DNA of 64,000 bases from Nocardioides luteus (GTDB lineage Bacteria > Actinomycetota > Actinomycetes > Propionibacteriales > Nocardioidaceae): assembly GCF_015752315.1 (NCBI RefSeq), contig NZ_JADOVJ010000001.1, positions 2,286,501 to 2,350,500 of the forward strand, written 5' to 3'. Under the pieces are notes generated by a model that was given only the letters and a program-made list of their open reading frames with translations, searched no databases and was not told where the DNA came from. Shown here one piece after another: positions 8,677 through 17,556 of the stretch. Both the position numbers and the translations under genes were made by a program. Within the stretch, counting starts at the first letter, position 1, and each line of letters opens with the position of its first letter.

Positions 8677-10914
8677 TCACCAGACCTCGAGCCGTTCGCC
8701 CAGCGTGCGGGCGAGCTCCTCGGAGTAGGTCGCGGTGAGGTGATGCCCGTCGCGGTGGGTGATCGTGTCACCGACGACCGTGGTGCAGATGCCGACGCTG
8801 TCGCAGAACATGTCGTCGAGGTCGACGGTCTCGACGCGAGCGGCCTTGGCCGCCTGCATCTGCAGGTCGGCGCCGTCCTGCTGACTCTCGAGCGGCTTGT
8901 AGGTGCACGGCGAGAGCGTCTTGTTGCTGCTCAGGCAGGTGGCCGGGTCGAACTCGAGCGCCGGTACGTCGCGAAGCCACACGGTGCGCTTGGCGACAGG
9001 CTTCACCTGGGCCAGCAGCCGCTCGTAGCCGCGGTAGACGGCGCGGCGTACGTCCTCACGGTCGGTGTGGCGGCCGGATGAGTCGTGGTAGGCGGCGCTG
9101 ATCGGGCGTGAGGAGATCAGCAGCAGGTCGGGACGGAGCTTCTTGACCGAGGAGAGCATGAAGTCGTGGAAGTCGTCGCACGAGGTCATCGGGTCGGTGC
9201 TGTCGATCTTGTCGGGCGTGACCAGCGAGACGGTGCACTGCGGCATCGCCAGGACGTAGCCGCGGTAGCCGGAGCGCTCGGCGATCTCCTCGACCGCGGG
9301 CGTCCAGTGGCGGGCGTGGGAGTCGCCGATGATCACCATCGTCTTCTCGGCGTCGACGTCGCCGCGCGGGCACAGCTTGCGTACGTTGGTCGCGTAGTAG
9401 TTGCACGCACCGACCGTCTCGACGTCGTCGGAGAGGTTCGTCAGCCCCGGCTCGAGGTTGGTGGGGATGGGCTGGTTCTTGCGGGCCGCGAGCACCGAGG
9501 CCTTCACCAGGTCCGGGAGCGGGTCGGGCTCCTGCGCCTTGGCAGCGGGCGGTGCGTCGCTCGATGCCGGCCGATCGGGCTGCTCGGAGTCCTTGGGCTC
9601 CTCGGCGGAGCCGGAGGAGTCGGCCTCGGCGAGCGTGATGGCCGGCTGGTAGCCGTCCCGGGCCGCCCCGGTGGCGTAGGAGTTGGCCCCGAAGCAGGTC
9701 AACGCGACCAGGGTGATGCTCAGCGGGTAGAGCGCGACCGGACCCAGCGAACCGGCCCGCCTCAGCACCGGGCGGCGCCACAGGACGCCGCGCCGGAACG
9801 GCTCCTCGACGAAGCGGTAGGAGAGCCCTGCCAGCACGAACGCCAGCGCCACCAGGAGGATCTGCTCCCACCAGTGCAGCTCACGACCCAGCTGCAGCTC
9901 GGCCAGGACCAGCACCGGGAAGTGCCACAGGTAGAGCGAGTAGGACCAGTTGCCGATCACCTGGAGCGGCGGCACCGACAGCAGCCTGCCGACCACGGTC
10001 GGGCCGTGCCAGAGCGTGCCGGCCACGATGATGAAGACGCTGCCGAGGACCGGCACGAGCGCCGGTGTGCCCGGGAACGGCGTCGCGTCGTTGAACTGCA
10101 GGCAGGCGCACACGATGAAGAACATCCCGAACGCGGAGAGCACCTGCGCGCGCCAGCGCGCGGTGGCGTCCTGCGGCCCGTCGTCACGGAACGCGATCGC
10201 CGCGATCGCGCCCAGGCCGAGCTCCCAGGCGCGGGTGAAAGGTGAGAAGTACGCCGCCTCCGGGCTGGTCCGGGTCAGCACCGCCGAGGCGAGCAGCGAT
10301 GCGACGATGACGACACCGAGCGCGATGACCAGCACGCGCCGGCGGCCGCGGGGGTCGGGCTCGGCGTGCTCGCTGCGCCTCTTCAGCACCCACAGGCACC
10401 CCAGGATCACCAGCGGCCAGACCAGATAGAACTGCTCCTCGACGGCGAGCGACCAGAAGTGCTGCAGCGGTGACGGCGGCAGGGCTGCCGAGAAGTAGTC
10501 GGTCTCCAGCGCGGCGAACCGGAAGTTGGCGGCGAAGGCCGCCGACCACAGCGCGTCCAGGGCGATCTCGCGGGTGCGTACGAAGCCGAGGAAGAACGCG
10601 GCGTAGACCACGGTCGCCAGCAGGACCACGGTCGCCGCGGGCAGGATCCGCCGAGCCCGGCGCGCGTAGAAGCCGAGCAGGCTGACCCGGCCCTCGGTGC
10701 GCACCTGCCGCATCAGCTGCTGGGTGATCAGGAAGCCCGAGATCGCGAAGAAGACGTCGACGCCGACGAAGCCGCCGGTCAGCGATCCGAAGCCGACGTG
10801 CAGCGCGACGACCGCGAGCACCGCGATCGCGCGCAGTCCCTGGATGTCGAGACGTTGCCGAGACGAGGTCGCGCTCCCGGTGGGCGAGCCTGTCGAGCTC
10901 ACGGGCAGCCGCAC
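8677..10914 (-). CDS. Membrane acyltransferase, OafA family with SGNH domain
   Basis: Predicted O-acyltransferase of surface sugars or cell-wall polymers, up to 745 residues. The N-terminal acyltransferase-3 domain has about ten membrane segments and starts with IQGLRAIAVLAVVALH, carrying the catalytic histidine. A Pro/Ser/Glu-rich linker follows. The C-terminal extracytoplasmic SGNH domain has GDSHARHW and a late DGHHLT that supplies the catalytic Asp/His. Such two-domain proteins acetylate glycans outside the membrane. The start is unsure: GTG 10914 has GGGAGG directly against it, and GTG 10902 is an alternative. A REP-like element forms part of the first codons. Confidence 0.88.
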   Translation of the reverse strand: MRLPVSSTGSPTGSATSSRQRLDIQGLRAIAVLAVVALHVGFGSLTGGFVGVDVFFAISGFLITQQLMRQVRTEGRVSLLGFYARRARRILPAATVVLLATVVYAAFFLGFVRTREIALDALWSAAFAANFRFAALETDYFSAALPPSPLQHFWSLAVEEQFYLVWPLVILGCLWVLKRRSEHAEPDPRGRRRVLVIALGVVIVASLLASAVLTRTSPEAAYFSPFTRAWELGLGAIAAIAFRDDGPQDATARWRAQVLSAFGMFFIVCACLQFNDATPFPGTPALVPVLGSVFIIVAGTLWHGPTVVGRLLSVPPLQVIGNWSYSLYLWHFPVLVLAELQLGRELHWWEQILLVALAFVLAGLSYRFVEEPFRRGVLWRRPVLRRAGSLGPVALYPLSITLVALTCFGANSYATGAARDGYQPAITLAEADSSGSAEEPKDSEQPDRPASSDAPPAAKAQEPDPLPDLVKASVLAARKNQPIPTNLEPGLTNLSDDVETVGACNYYATNVRKLCPRGDVDAEKTMVIIGDSHARHWTPAVEEIAERSGYRGYVLAMPQCTVSLVTPDKIDSTDPMTSCDDFHDFMLSSVKKLRPDLLLISSRPISAAYHDSSGRHTDREDVRRAVYRGYERLLAQVKPVAKRTVWLRDVPALEFDPATCLSSNKTLSPCTYKPLESQQDGADLQMQAAKAARVETVDLDDMFCDSVGICTTVVGDTITHRDGHHLTATYSEELARTLGERLEVW
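10877..10905. repeat. REP-like element in the acyltransferase 5' end
   Basis: The sequence around GCGAGCCTGTCGAGC matches the reverse complement of 3419-3447 at 25 of 29 positions. It is translated as VSSTGSPTG in the acyltransferase, much like VVSTGSTTG in PriA. The hairpin arms are less perfect here. Confidence 0.55.
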
Positions 10915-10996
10915 CTCCCTCAGCCAAGCGCATCCGTCACAGTCGTCGCGACGATAACTCTCGTAACCTGCCGATCCTGGTAGACGCGCCTAGGGT

Positions 10997-11878
10997 CTAG
11001 TCGAGATCGAGGTCGTCGCCCGCCGTGACGGGGCCTGGAGTGGGCGGGAGCGGGGGAGGAGTGCCCCCGAAGGCGGGGCACAGCGGCTTGTGGGCGCACC
11101 AGCCGCACAGCTTCCCCGGGTTGGGCAGCCACTCCCCGGTCTCCTGGGCGGTGCGGATCGCCCGCCAGATCGCCTCGGCCTTGCGCTCGGTCGCGAGCAG
11201 GTCAGCCTCGTCCGGCACGTAGCGCAGGATGTCGCCGGAGCCGAGGTAGATCAGCTGGAGCATGGCCGGCACCACGCCTCGGGTGCGCCAGATCACCAGG
11301 GCGTAGAACCTGAGCTGGAACAGCGCCTTCGCCTCGTAGGCCTCGCTCGGGATCCTCGAGGTCTTGTAGTCGACCACGCGGATCCGGCCGTCGGCGGCGA
11401 TGTCGACCCGGTCGATGAAGCCTCGCAGCAGCAGCTTGGAGTCGAGCAGAGCCTCGACGTAGTGCTCGCGCTCGGCCGGCTCCAGACGCCGCGGGTCCTC
11501 CAGGTCGAAGTAGCGGCGCAGCACCTGGCGGCACGACTCCAGCCAGGCCGTCTCCGCCTCATCGGCCGCCGAGGTGAACAGCGTCGCCAGGGCCGGGTCG
11601 AGGCTGCGTACGTCCTCCCACGCCTGCTCCACCATCGACCTCGCCTGCCGGGGCGTGCGTTCGGGGGCGGGCAGGTCGAAGAGGTCCTCGAGCACCTTGT
11701 GCACCACGGTGCCGCGCGCGGCCGCCTCCGAGGGCGGCTCGGGGAGCTGGTCGATCGTGCGGAACCGGTAGAGCAGCGGGCACGAGGTGAAGTCGCTCGC
11801 GCGGCTCGGCGAGAGCGACCCCAGCACGTTGATGCCGTCGACCGGGGTCGACCGCGCGTCGGCTGGTGAGGTGCTCAT
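10997..11878 (-). CDS. RecB-family PD-(D/E)XK nuclease with iron-sulfur cysteines
   Basis: Putative single-strand exonuclease, 293 residues. It has the RecB/Cas4 nuclease core: H in RGTVVHKVLEDL, then D in GFIDRVD, VDYKTS, and Q-R-FYAL of motif QhxxY. One cysteine near the N-terminus (CPLLYRFR) and three near the C-terminus (CGWCAHKPLC) match the 4Fe-4S staple of AddB/Cas4-type nucleases. Mycobacteria have a homologue (Rv2119-type) in the same position next to trmI and mpa. I chose ATG 11878; a TTG at 11899 would add seven residues. It is divergent from the M50 protease gene. Confidence 0.88.
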   Translation of the reverse strand: MSTSPADARSTPVDGINVLGSLSPSRASDFTSCPLLYRFRTIDQLPEPPSEAAARGTVVHKVLEDLFDLPAPERTPRQARSMVEQAWEDVRSLDPALATLFTSAADEAETAWLESCRQVLRRYFDLEDPRRLEPAEREHYVEALLDSKLLLRGFIDRVDIAADGRIRVVDYKTSRIPSEAYEAKALFQLRFYALVIWRTRGVVPAMLQLIYLGSGDILRYVPDEADLLATERKAEAIWRAIRTAQETGEWLPNPGKLCGWCAHKPLCPAFGGTPPPLPPTPGPVTAGDDLDLD

Positions 11879-11886
11879 GGAAGTCG

Positions 11887-11892
11887 ACACTA
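11887..11892 (-). promoter_or_regulatory. Candidate leaderless -10 box for the RecB-like gene
   Basis: TAGTGT on the minus strand, 8 nt before the ATG at 11878; no ribosome site is visible. Confidence 0.35.
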
Positions 11893-11944
11893 TTCGCAAG
11901 CACCGACAACCCGGGTCGACACCTCCCGACTACCTCCGCTCAAG

Positions 11945-11950
11945 TACGCT
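11945..11950 (+). promoter_or_regulatory. Candidate leaderless -10 box for the M50 protease gene
   Basis: TACGCT, 6 nt before the GTG at 11957. Confidence 0.4.
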
Positions 11951-11956
11951 CGGAAT

Positions 11957-13129
11957 GTGGCAGACCCTGACCCACGCCCCGGCGGCGACAAGCCGGTCGA
12001 AGAGGCGGAGCCCGGCTCGCGAGCCCCGGGCACGATCAAGGTCGGCTCCATCGCCGGCAGCGACGTCCTGGTCACGCCGTCCTGGTTCCTGATCGCGGCG
12101 CTGATCGCCTGGCTGATGGCGCCTCGGATCGAGGCCGTCGAGCCAGGACTGGGCTGGTTGACGTACGTCGCCGGCTTCGCGTTCGCGATCGTGCTCTACG
12201 CAGCGGTGCTGCTGCACGAGGCGGCGCACGCCATCGTCGCCAAGCGGCTGGGCTATCCGGTGGGCGTGATCATGCTGCACTTCCTCGGCGGGGCGACCTC
12301 GGTGGAGAAGGAGGCGAAGCGGCCTCGCGACGAGTTCTGGATCGCCGTGGTCGGGCCACTGGTCTCCCTCGGCGTCGGCATGGCCGCCTACGGCGTCTCC
12401 TTCTTCACCCCCGACGGGCTCATCGGGCTGCTCGTCATGGGTCTGTGCGTCACGAACCTCTTCGTCGGCGTACTCAATCTCGTCCCCGGCCTGCCCCTCG
12501 ACGGCGGCCGGTTGCTGAAGGCCGGCGTCTGGGCCGGGACCGGCAACGTCAACCGCGGCAGCATCGTCGCCGGCTGGGCGGGCCGCGTGCTCGCGGTCCT
12601 CGTGCTGCTGTGGCCCTTCACCCAGGGTCAGATCCTCCGCGTGCAGCCGGACCTCACGGACTACATCCTCGCCGTCATCATCGGCGTGTTCCTCTGGAGT
12701 GGCGCCTCCGCGGCGATCATGTCGGCGAAGGTACGCCTCCGCCTCCCGCTCCTCGTCGCCCGCGACCTCGCCCGCCGCACCCTGGCGGTGCCCGCCGACC
12801 TGCCGCTGGCCGAGGCCGTACGCCGCGCCCAGGAGGCCGAGGCCGGCAGCATCGTCACCGTGACCAGCGGAGGCGAGCCGATCGGTCTGGTGCACGAGGG
12901 GGCCCTGCTGGCCACTCCCGAGGACCGCCGCCCGTGGATGGCCACCTCGACGGTGACCCGCCGGCTCGAGGACGGTCTCACCCTCCCGGCCGACATCGAC
13001 GGGGAGGCCCTGATCCAGGCGATCTCGAAGACGCCGGCGCCCGAATACCTCCTGGTCGAGCCCGACGGCTCGATCTACGGCGTCCTGGTCACCTCCGACG
13101 TCGACGCGGCGTTCCGCGCAGGAGCATAA
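11957..13129 (+). CDS. Site-2-protease-like M50 metalloprotease with C-terminal CBS domains
   Basis: Intramembrane zinc protease, 390 residues. HEAAH at 87-91 is the HExxH zinc site and D182 in LVPGLPLDGGR is the third ligand. About six membrane segments span residues 38-260, then two CBS-like repeats (about 275-390) that may sense nucleotides. The family cleaves membrane anti-sigma factors or other signalling proteins; the substrate here is unknown. GTG 11957 is the start. It is divergent from the RecB-like gene and precedes trmI by 48 nt. Confidence 0.9.
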   Translation: MADPDPRPGGDKPVEEAEPGSRAPGTIKVGSIAGSDVLVTPSWFLIAALIAWLMAPRIEAVEPGLGWLTYVAGFAFAIVLYAAVLLHEAAHAIVAKRLGYPVGVIMLHFLGGATSVEKEAKRPRDEFWIAVVGPLVSLGVGMAAYGVSFFTPDGLIGLLVMGLCVTNLFVGVLNLVPGLPLDGGRLLKAGVWAGTGNVNRGSIVAGWAGRVLAVLVLLWPFTQGQILRVQPDLTDYILAVIIGVFLWSGASAAIMSAKVRLRLPLLVARDLARRTLAVPADLPLAEAVRRAQEAEAGSIVTVTSGGEPIGLVHEGALLATPEDRRPWMATSTVTRRLEDGLTLPADIDGEALIQAISKTPAPEYLLVEPDGSIYGVLVTSDVDAAFRAGA

Positions 13130-13165
13130 GAGATCGCGGTTTGCCGGGTTCGGCGGGAAAACGGG

Positions 13166-13171
13166 TAGCCT
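13166..13171 (+). promoter_or_regulatory. Candidate leaderless promoter of trmI
   Basis: TAGCCT, 6 nt before GTG 13178, with TTGCCG at 13141-13146 as a possible -35 (19-nt spacer). Confidence 0.45.
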
Positions 13172-13177
13172 CGGCGG

Positions 13178-14179
13178 GTGTCAAGCGCTGATATTCCAGA
13201 CATTCCGGCCGAGGCCCGAGCAGGTGTGCACCGCGGGCCGCTCCGCGAGGGCGAGTGGGTGCGGCTGACCGACACCAAGGGTCGCCGCCACAACTTCGAG
13301 CTCGTCGCGGGCAAGCGCTTCTTCTCCAACAAGGGCCACATCGACCACGACGAGCTGATCGGCCGCGAGGAGGGCTTCACGGTCACCGCCTCCACCGGCG
13401 GCGAATACCTGGTCTTCCGCCCGCTCCTGTCGGAGTTCGTCGTCTCCATGCCCCGTGGCGCCGCCGTCGTCTACCCCAAGGACGCCGCCCAGATCGTCGC
13501 CATGGCCGACATCTTCCCGGGTGCCTCCGTCGTGGAGGCCGGGGTCGGCTCCGGTGCCCTGACCTGCTCGCTGCTGCGCGCGGTCGGTCCGTTCGGCAAG
13601 GTGACGTCCTTCGAGCGCCGCGAGGAGTTCGCCGAGGTCGCCCGCAAGAACGTCGACCAGTTCTTCGGCACTCCGGCGGGGGAGTCCCACCCCAACTGGT
13701 CGCTCAACCTCGGCGACCTCCAGGAGGAGCTCCCGCGCCAGCAGATCCGCTGCGACCGGCTGATCCTCGACATGCTCGCCCCGTGGGAGTGCATCGACGC
13801 GGCCGCCGAGTCGCTCTACCCCGGCGGCATGGTCTGCGCCTACGTCGCGACCACCACCCAGCTGTCCCGCTTCGTCGAGACGGTCCGTGCCCACGGCGGC
13901 TTCACCGAGCCGCAGGCGTGGGAGTCGCTGGTGCGTGACTGGCACGTCGAGGGTCTCGCGGTCCGGCCGGGTCACAAGATGATCGGCCACACCGCCTTCC
14001 TGGTGACGGCCAGGAAGCTGGCACCGGGCGAGCGTGCGCCTCGCAAGACGCGGCGACCTGCCCCCGGGGCGTACGGACCTGACTACACGGGTCCGCGCCC
14101 GGCCGACATGCCTGCTCCCGAGCCTGTCGCGGACGCCGTTCCCGGCGCCGCGCCGGAGGACGTCGCCGAGCTGGACTGA
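13178..14179 (+). CDS. trmI: tRNA (adenine-58-N1)-methyltransferase TrmI
   Basis: Methylates A58 in the T-loop of tRNAs. 333 residues: a small N-terminal beta domain (about 1-90), then a Rossmann fold with the AdoMet motif VVEAGVGSGALT at about 118-129 and LDMLAPWE in the catalytic region. A Pro/Ala-rich C-terminal tail of some 50 residues (from about 285) exceeds the core enzyme. The start is GTG 13178; the -10 box lies 6 nt upstream, so the message is probably leaderless. Its place just before mpa matches the mycobacterial order. Confidence 0.94.
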   Translation: MSSADIPDIPAEARAGVHRGPLREGEWVRLTDTKGRRHNFELVAGKRFFSNKGHIDHDELIGREEGFTVTASTGGEYLVFRPLLSEFVVSMPRGAAVVYPKDAAQIVAMADIFPGASVVEAGVGSGALTCSLLRAVGPFGKVTSFERREEFAEVARKNVDQFFGTPAGESHPNWSLNLGDLQEELPRQQIRCDRLILDMLAPWECIDAAAESLYPGGMVCAYVATTTQLSRFVETVRAHGGFTEPQAWESLVRDWHVEGLAVRPGHKMIGHTAFLVTARKLAPGERAPRKTRRPAPGAYGPDYTGPRPADMPAPEPVADAVPGAAPEDVAELD

Positions 14180-14327
14180 GTCCGGTCGGTGACAGTCCAT
14201 GTTTCCGACGTGCCACAGGTCGACACGAACCGGTCGAAGTCGACCGAATAGTGTCCAACACCGGTAAATCCTTCTCCTCTCCTACCCCTCCGCCTTGTAG
14301 GGTCGAAGAAGTAGAGGAGGTGTGCTG

Positions 14328-16091
14328 ATGTCGACATCCGATGGATTCCATTCCGAGGGGCGCAGCCCCGAGGAGCTCGAGAGTCATGTCCGTTTCCTCG
14401 AAGCTGAGGTGACCGACCTGCGGCACAGACTGACCGAGATGCCCGGATCTTCGCGTGGCCTGGAGGCGCGGCTCGCTGACGCGCAGCGCTCCCTGGCCGC
14501 CGTGACGTCGCAGAACGAGCGACTCACCGTGACGCTTCGGGATGCCCGAGACCAGATCATCAAGCTCAAGGAGGAGGTCGACCGGCTGGCACAGCCGCCA
14601 GCAGGCTTCGGCACCTTCATCGAGCGCAACGAGGACGACTCGATCGATGTCTTCACCGGTGGGCGCAAGCTCCGGGTGACCGCATCGCCCAATGTCGACC
14701 TCGACGAGCTGCGCTATGGCCAGGAGGTCATGCTCAACGAGGCGCTGAACGTCGTGGCCGCGATGGAGTTCGAGAAGGTCGGCGAGGTGGTGATGTTCAA
14801 GGAGCTGCTCGCCGACGGTGAGCGCGCCCTGGTGATCGCCAACGCCGACGAGGAGCGCGTGGTGCGGCTCGCCGAGCCGCTCCTCAACGACGCCATCCGC
14901 GCCGGTGACTCCCTGCTCCTCGAACCACGCTCGGGTTATGTCTACGAGAAGGTGCCCAAGTCCGAGGTCGAGGAGCTCGTCCTGGAGGAGGTGCCCGACA
15001 TCTCCTACGAGTCGATCGGTGGCCTCAGCGGCCAGATCGAGCAGATCCAGGACGCGGTCGAGCTGCCCTACCTCTACCCGGAGCTCTTCATCGAGCACCA
15101 GCTCAAGCCGCCGAAGGGCGTGCTGCTCTACGGTCCTCCGGGATGTGGCAAGACCCTGATCGCGAAGGCCGTCGCCAACTCGTTGGCGAAGAAGGTCGCC
15201 GCGAAGACGGGAGCGGACGGCAAGTCCTACTTCCTCAACATCAAGGGCCCCGAGCTCCTCAACAAGTACGTCGGTGAGACCGAGCGCCACATCCGCCTGG
15301 TCTTCCAGCGGGCTCGTGAGAAGGCCGCAGCCGGCACCCCGGTGATCGTCTTCTTCGACGAGATGGACTCGCTGTTCCGTACGCGTGGCACCGGTGTCTC
15401 CTCCGACGTGGAGAACACCATCGTCCCGCAGCTGCTCTCCGAGATCGACGGTGTCGAGGCGCTGGAGAACGTGCTGGTCATCGGTGCCTCCAACCGTGAG
15501 GACATGATCGACCCGGCGATCCTGCGCCCGGGCCGTCTGGACGTGAAGATCAAGATCGAGCGTCCCGATGCCGAGGGTGCTCGCGACATCTTCTCGAAGT
15601 ACCTGGTCCCCGAGCTGCCGCTGCACCCGACCGATGTGGGCGAGTTCAACGGCGACAAGCAGGCCACCATCGACGAGCTCATCCGCACCACCGTGGAGCG
15701 GATGTACACCGAGTCCGAGGAGAACCGCTTCCTGGAGGTCACCTACGCCAACGGTGACAAGGAGATCCTCTACTTCAAGGACTTCAACTCCGGCGCGATG
15801 ATCCAGAACATCGTCGACCGGGCCAAGAAGATGGCCATCAAGTCCTTCCTGGACTCCGGTGAGGACGCCGCCCAGAAGGGCCTGCGGGTGCAGCACCTGC
15901 TCCAGGCCTGCGTGGACGAGTTCAAGGAGAACGAGGACCTCCCCAACACCACCAACCCCGACGACTGGGCCCGCATCTCCGGCAAGAAGGGCGAGCGGAT
16001 CGTCTTCATCCGCACGCTCATCACTGGCAAGCAGGGCACCGAGCCCGGCCGTTCCATCGAGCAGGTCTCCAACACCGGTCAGTACCTGTAA
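14328..16091 (+). CDS. mpa: Proteasome-activating AAA+ ATPase Mpa/ARC
   Basis: Hexameric unfoldase that recognises pupylated proteins and feeds them to the 20S proteasome; 587 residues. The N-terminal coiled coil (about 15-88) binds Pup, two OB domains follow, then the AAA+ module with Walker A GPPGCGKT near 269-276 and Walker [10 protein letters not shown] near 340-347. The protein ends in GQYL, the C-terminal motif that docks into the proteasome. ATG 14328 has GAGGAGG at 14314-14320. TAGGGT at 14298-14303 may be its -10 box. Here it lies 39.5 kb from dop, far more than usual. Confidence 0.97.
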   Translation: MSTSDGFHSEGRSPEELESHVRFLEAEVTDLRHRLTEMPGSSRGLEARLADAQRSLAAVTSQNERLTVTLRDARDQIIKLKEEVDRLAQPPAGFGTFIERNEDDSIDVFTGGRKLRVTASPNVDLDELRYGQEVMLNEALNVVAAMEFEKVGEVVMFKELLADGERALVIANADEERVVRLAEPLLNDAIRAGDSLLLEPRSGYVYEKVPKSEVEELVLEEVPDISYESIGGLSGQIEQIQDAVELPYLYPELFIEHQLKPPKGVLLYGPPGCGKTLIAKAVANSLAKKVAAKTGADGKSYFLNIKGPELLNKYVGETERHIRLVFQRAREKAAAGTPVIVFFDEMDSLFRTRGTGVSSDVENTIVPQLLSEIDGVEALENVLVIGASNREDMIDPAILRPGRLDVKIKIERPDAEGARDIFSKYLVPELPLHPTDVGEFNGDKQATIDELIRTTVERMYTESEENRFLEVTYANGDKEILYFKDFNSGAMIQNIVDRAKKMAIKSFLDSGEDAAQKGLRVQHLLQACVDEFKENEDLPNTTNPDDWARISGKKGERIVFIRTLITGKQGTEPGRSIEQVSNTGQYL

Positions 16092-16108
16092 CCCACTGCA
16101 CCACCGAG

Positions 16109-16147
16109 ATCGGCCTGCCACCTGCGGAAACGCGGTGGCAGGCCGAT
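16109..16147 (+). terminator. Terminator after mpa
   Basis: Perfect 14-bp stem, ATCGGCCTGCCACC at 16109-16122 and its complement at 16134-16147. The loop contains an inner GCG-GAAA-CGC tetraloop hairpin. It lies between the convergent mpa and maoC-like genes and can serve both. Confidence 0.8.
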
Positions 16148-16185
16148 TCGCGTCTGCGGGTTGGAAGGCGCGCCGATCGTCGGCC

Positions 16186-16650
16186 TCACTCCGCAGGCGG
16201 GAGAACCAGCATCAACGCCTCGACGACGCATGCCGGCCGCTCCTGGTCCTCGATCTCGATCGTGTAGCGCACCCGGGCGAGGACGCCGGGGCCGGAGTCC
16301 TCGGCCGATATCATCGCCGCGCGGGCTCGTACGCGGTCGCCGGGGCGGACAGGGGAGAGGAACCGGACCTTGTCGAGCCCGTAGTTGAGGGCGCGGCCGA
16401 TGTTGGCGAACGTGAACACGTCGTTGCTCAGGCGCGGGACCAGCGACAACGTCAGGTAGCCGTGCGCGATCGTGCTGCCGAGGTCGCTGCCGGCGGCCCG
16501 TTCGGTGTCGACGTGGATCCACTGCCAGTCCTCGGTCACGTCGGCGAAAGACGTGATGCGGGCCTGGTCGATCTCGAACCAGGGCCCGGGGTCGAGGTCG
16601 GTGCCGACGGCGGCGCGTACGCCATCGATCCCGTCGAGGGTCAACGTCAT
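16186..16650 (-). CDS. MaoC-like (R)-hydratase/dehydratase
   Basis: Hot-dog-fold enoyl-CoA hydratase of 154 residues. The family's catalytic Asp/His segment is visible as DWQWIHVD...AHGYLTLSL. It would hydrate an enoyl-CoA to the (R)-3-hydroxyacyl-CoA. ATG 16650 has AGGAGG at 16655-16660. It is the first gene of the catabolic island, divergent from an SDR gene that could oxidise its product. A regulon operator lies in the shared gap at 16665-16677. Confidence 0.88.
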   Translation of the reverse strand: MTLTLDGIDGVRAAVGTDLDPGPWFEIDQARITSFADVTEDWQWIHVDTERAAGSDLGSTIAHGYLTLSLVPRLSNDVFTFANIGRALNYGLDKVRFLSPVRPGDRVRARAAMISAEDSGPGVLARVRYTIEIEDQERPACVVEALMLVLPPAE

Positions 16651-16664
16651 GATTCCTCCTGGAT

Positions 16665-16677
16665 TGAATTCGGTTCA
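16665..16677. promoter_or_regulatory. Regulon operator, exact TGAA-N5-TTCA (maoC-like/SDR promoter)
   Basis: TGAATTCGGTTCA. Its reverse strand extends to ACCTGAACCGAATTCA, very close to the site at 39035-39047 (ACCTGAACCAACTTCA). It lies in the 89-bp divergent gap. Confidence 0.6.
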
Positions 16678-16739
16678 GGTATCGTACGACGCGGACAGCC
16701 AGTCGTGGTGAACATCCACCGAGTGAACGGAGTGAAGAG

Positions 16740-17495
16740 ATGGGTCGATTCGAGGATCGCGTGGTCGTCGTGACCGGGGCCGCCCGAGGGATCGGGTACG
16801 CCTGCGCCCAGCGTTTCGCGGAGGAGGGCGGTCGGGTCGCGGTGCTCGACCTCGACGACACGGCCGCCAAGGACGCGGCCGCGCAGCTTCCCGGCAGCGG
16901 CCACCTGGGCATCGGGACGGACGTGTCGGCGTCGGCGAGCGTCGACGAGGCGGTCGGACGCGTGGTCACCGAGCTCGGTGGGCTGCACGTGCTCATGAAC
17001 AACGCCGGCATCACCCGCGACAACCTGCTCTTCAAGATGTCGGAGGCCGAGTGGGACCAGGTCGTCGACGTGCACCTCAAGGGCGCGTTCCTGATGTCGC
17101 AGGCAGCGCAGAAGCACTTCGTGGAGCAGCGCTACGGGAAGATCGTCAACGTCTCCTCGACCTCCGCGCTCGGCAACCGCGGCCAGGCCAACTACTCGGC
17201 CGCCAAGATGGGCATCCAGGGCTTCACGCGCACGCTGGCGATCGAGCTCGGGCCGTACGGCGTCAACGTCAACGCCATCGCTCCCGGGTTCATCGCCACC
17301 GAGATGACCGACCAGACCGCGGCGCGCCTGGGCCTCGAGCCGGACGAGTTCCGACGGCTCAACGCCGAGGCCAACCCGGTCAGGCGGGTCGGCATGCCGG
17401 AGGACATCGCTGCCACCGCCGCCTTCCTGGCGAGCGACGAGGGGTCCTACATCACCGGTCAGACGCTGTACGTCGACGGCGGCGGCAAGCTCTGA
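16740..17495 (+). CDS. SDR, FabG-like 3-oxoacyl/3-hydroxyacyl reductase
   Basis: Short-chain dehydrogenase of 251 residues. TGAARGIG (12-19) binds the nucleotide cofactor, NNAG and a serine in VSST precede the catalytic YSAAK. An aspartate ends the second strand (VLDLDD), which favours NAD(H). Likely oxidises a 3-hydroxyacyl-CoA in beta-oxidation together with the divergent MaoC-like hydratase. A hairpin at 17520-17547 ends the transcript. Confidence 0.88.
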   Translation: MGRFEDRVVVVTGAARGIGYACAQRFAEEGGRVAVLDLDDTAAKDAAAQLPGSGHLGIGTDVSASASVDEAVGRVVTELGGLHVLMNNAGITRDNLLFKMSEAEWDQVVDVHLKGAFLMSQAAQKHFVEQRYGKIVNVSSTSALGNRGQANYSAAKMGIQGFTRTLAIELGPYGVNVNAIAPGFIATEMTDQTAARLGLEPDEFRRLNAEANPVRRVGMPEDIAATAAFLASDEGSYITGQTLYVDGGGKL

Positions 17496-17519
17496 CCCCG
17501 AGCCGAACACGCTGCCCCT

Positions 17520-17547
17520 GGCGGCCGGGCTGCGACACCCGGCCGCC
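17520..17547. terminator. Bidirectional hairpin between SDR and ACAD genes
   Basis: Perfect 10-bp stem, GGCGGCCGGG and CCCGGCCGCC, with an 8-nt loop, in the 61-nt convergent gap. No T tract. Confidence 0.65.
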
Positions 17548-17556
17548 GGAGGCGGG

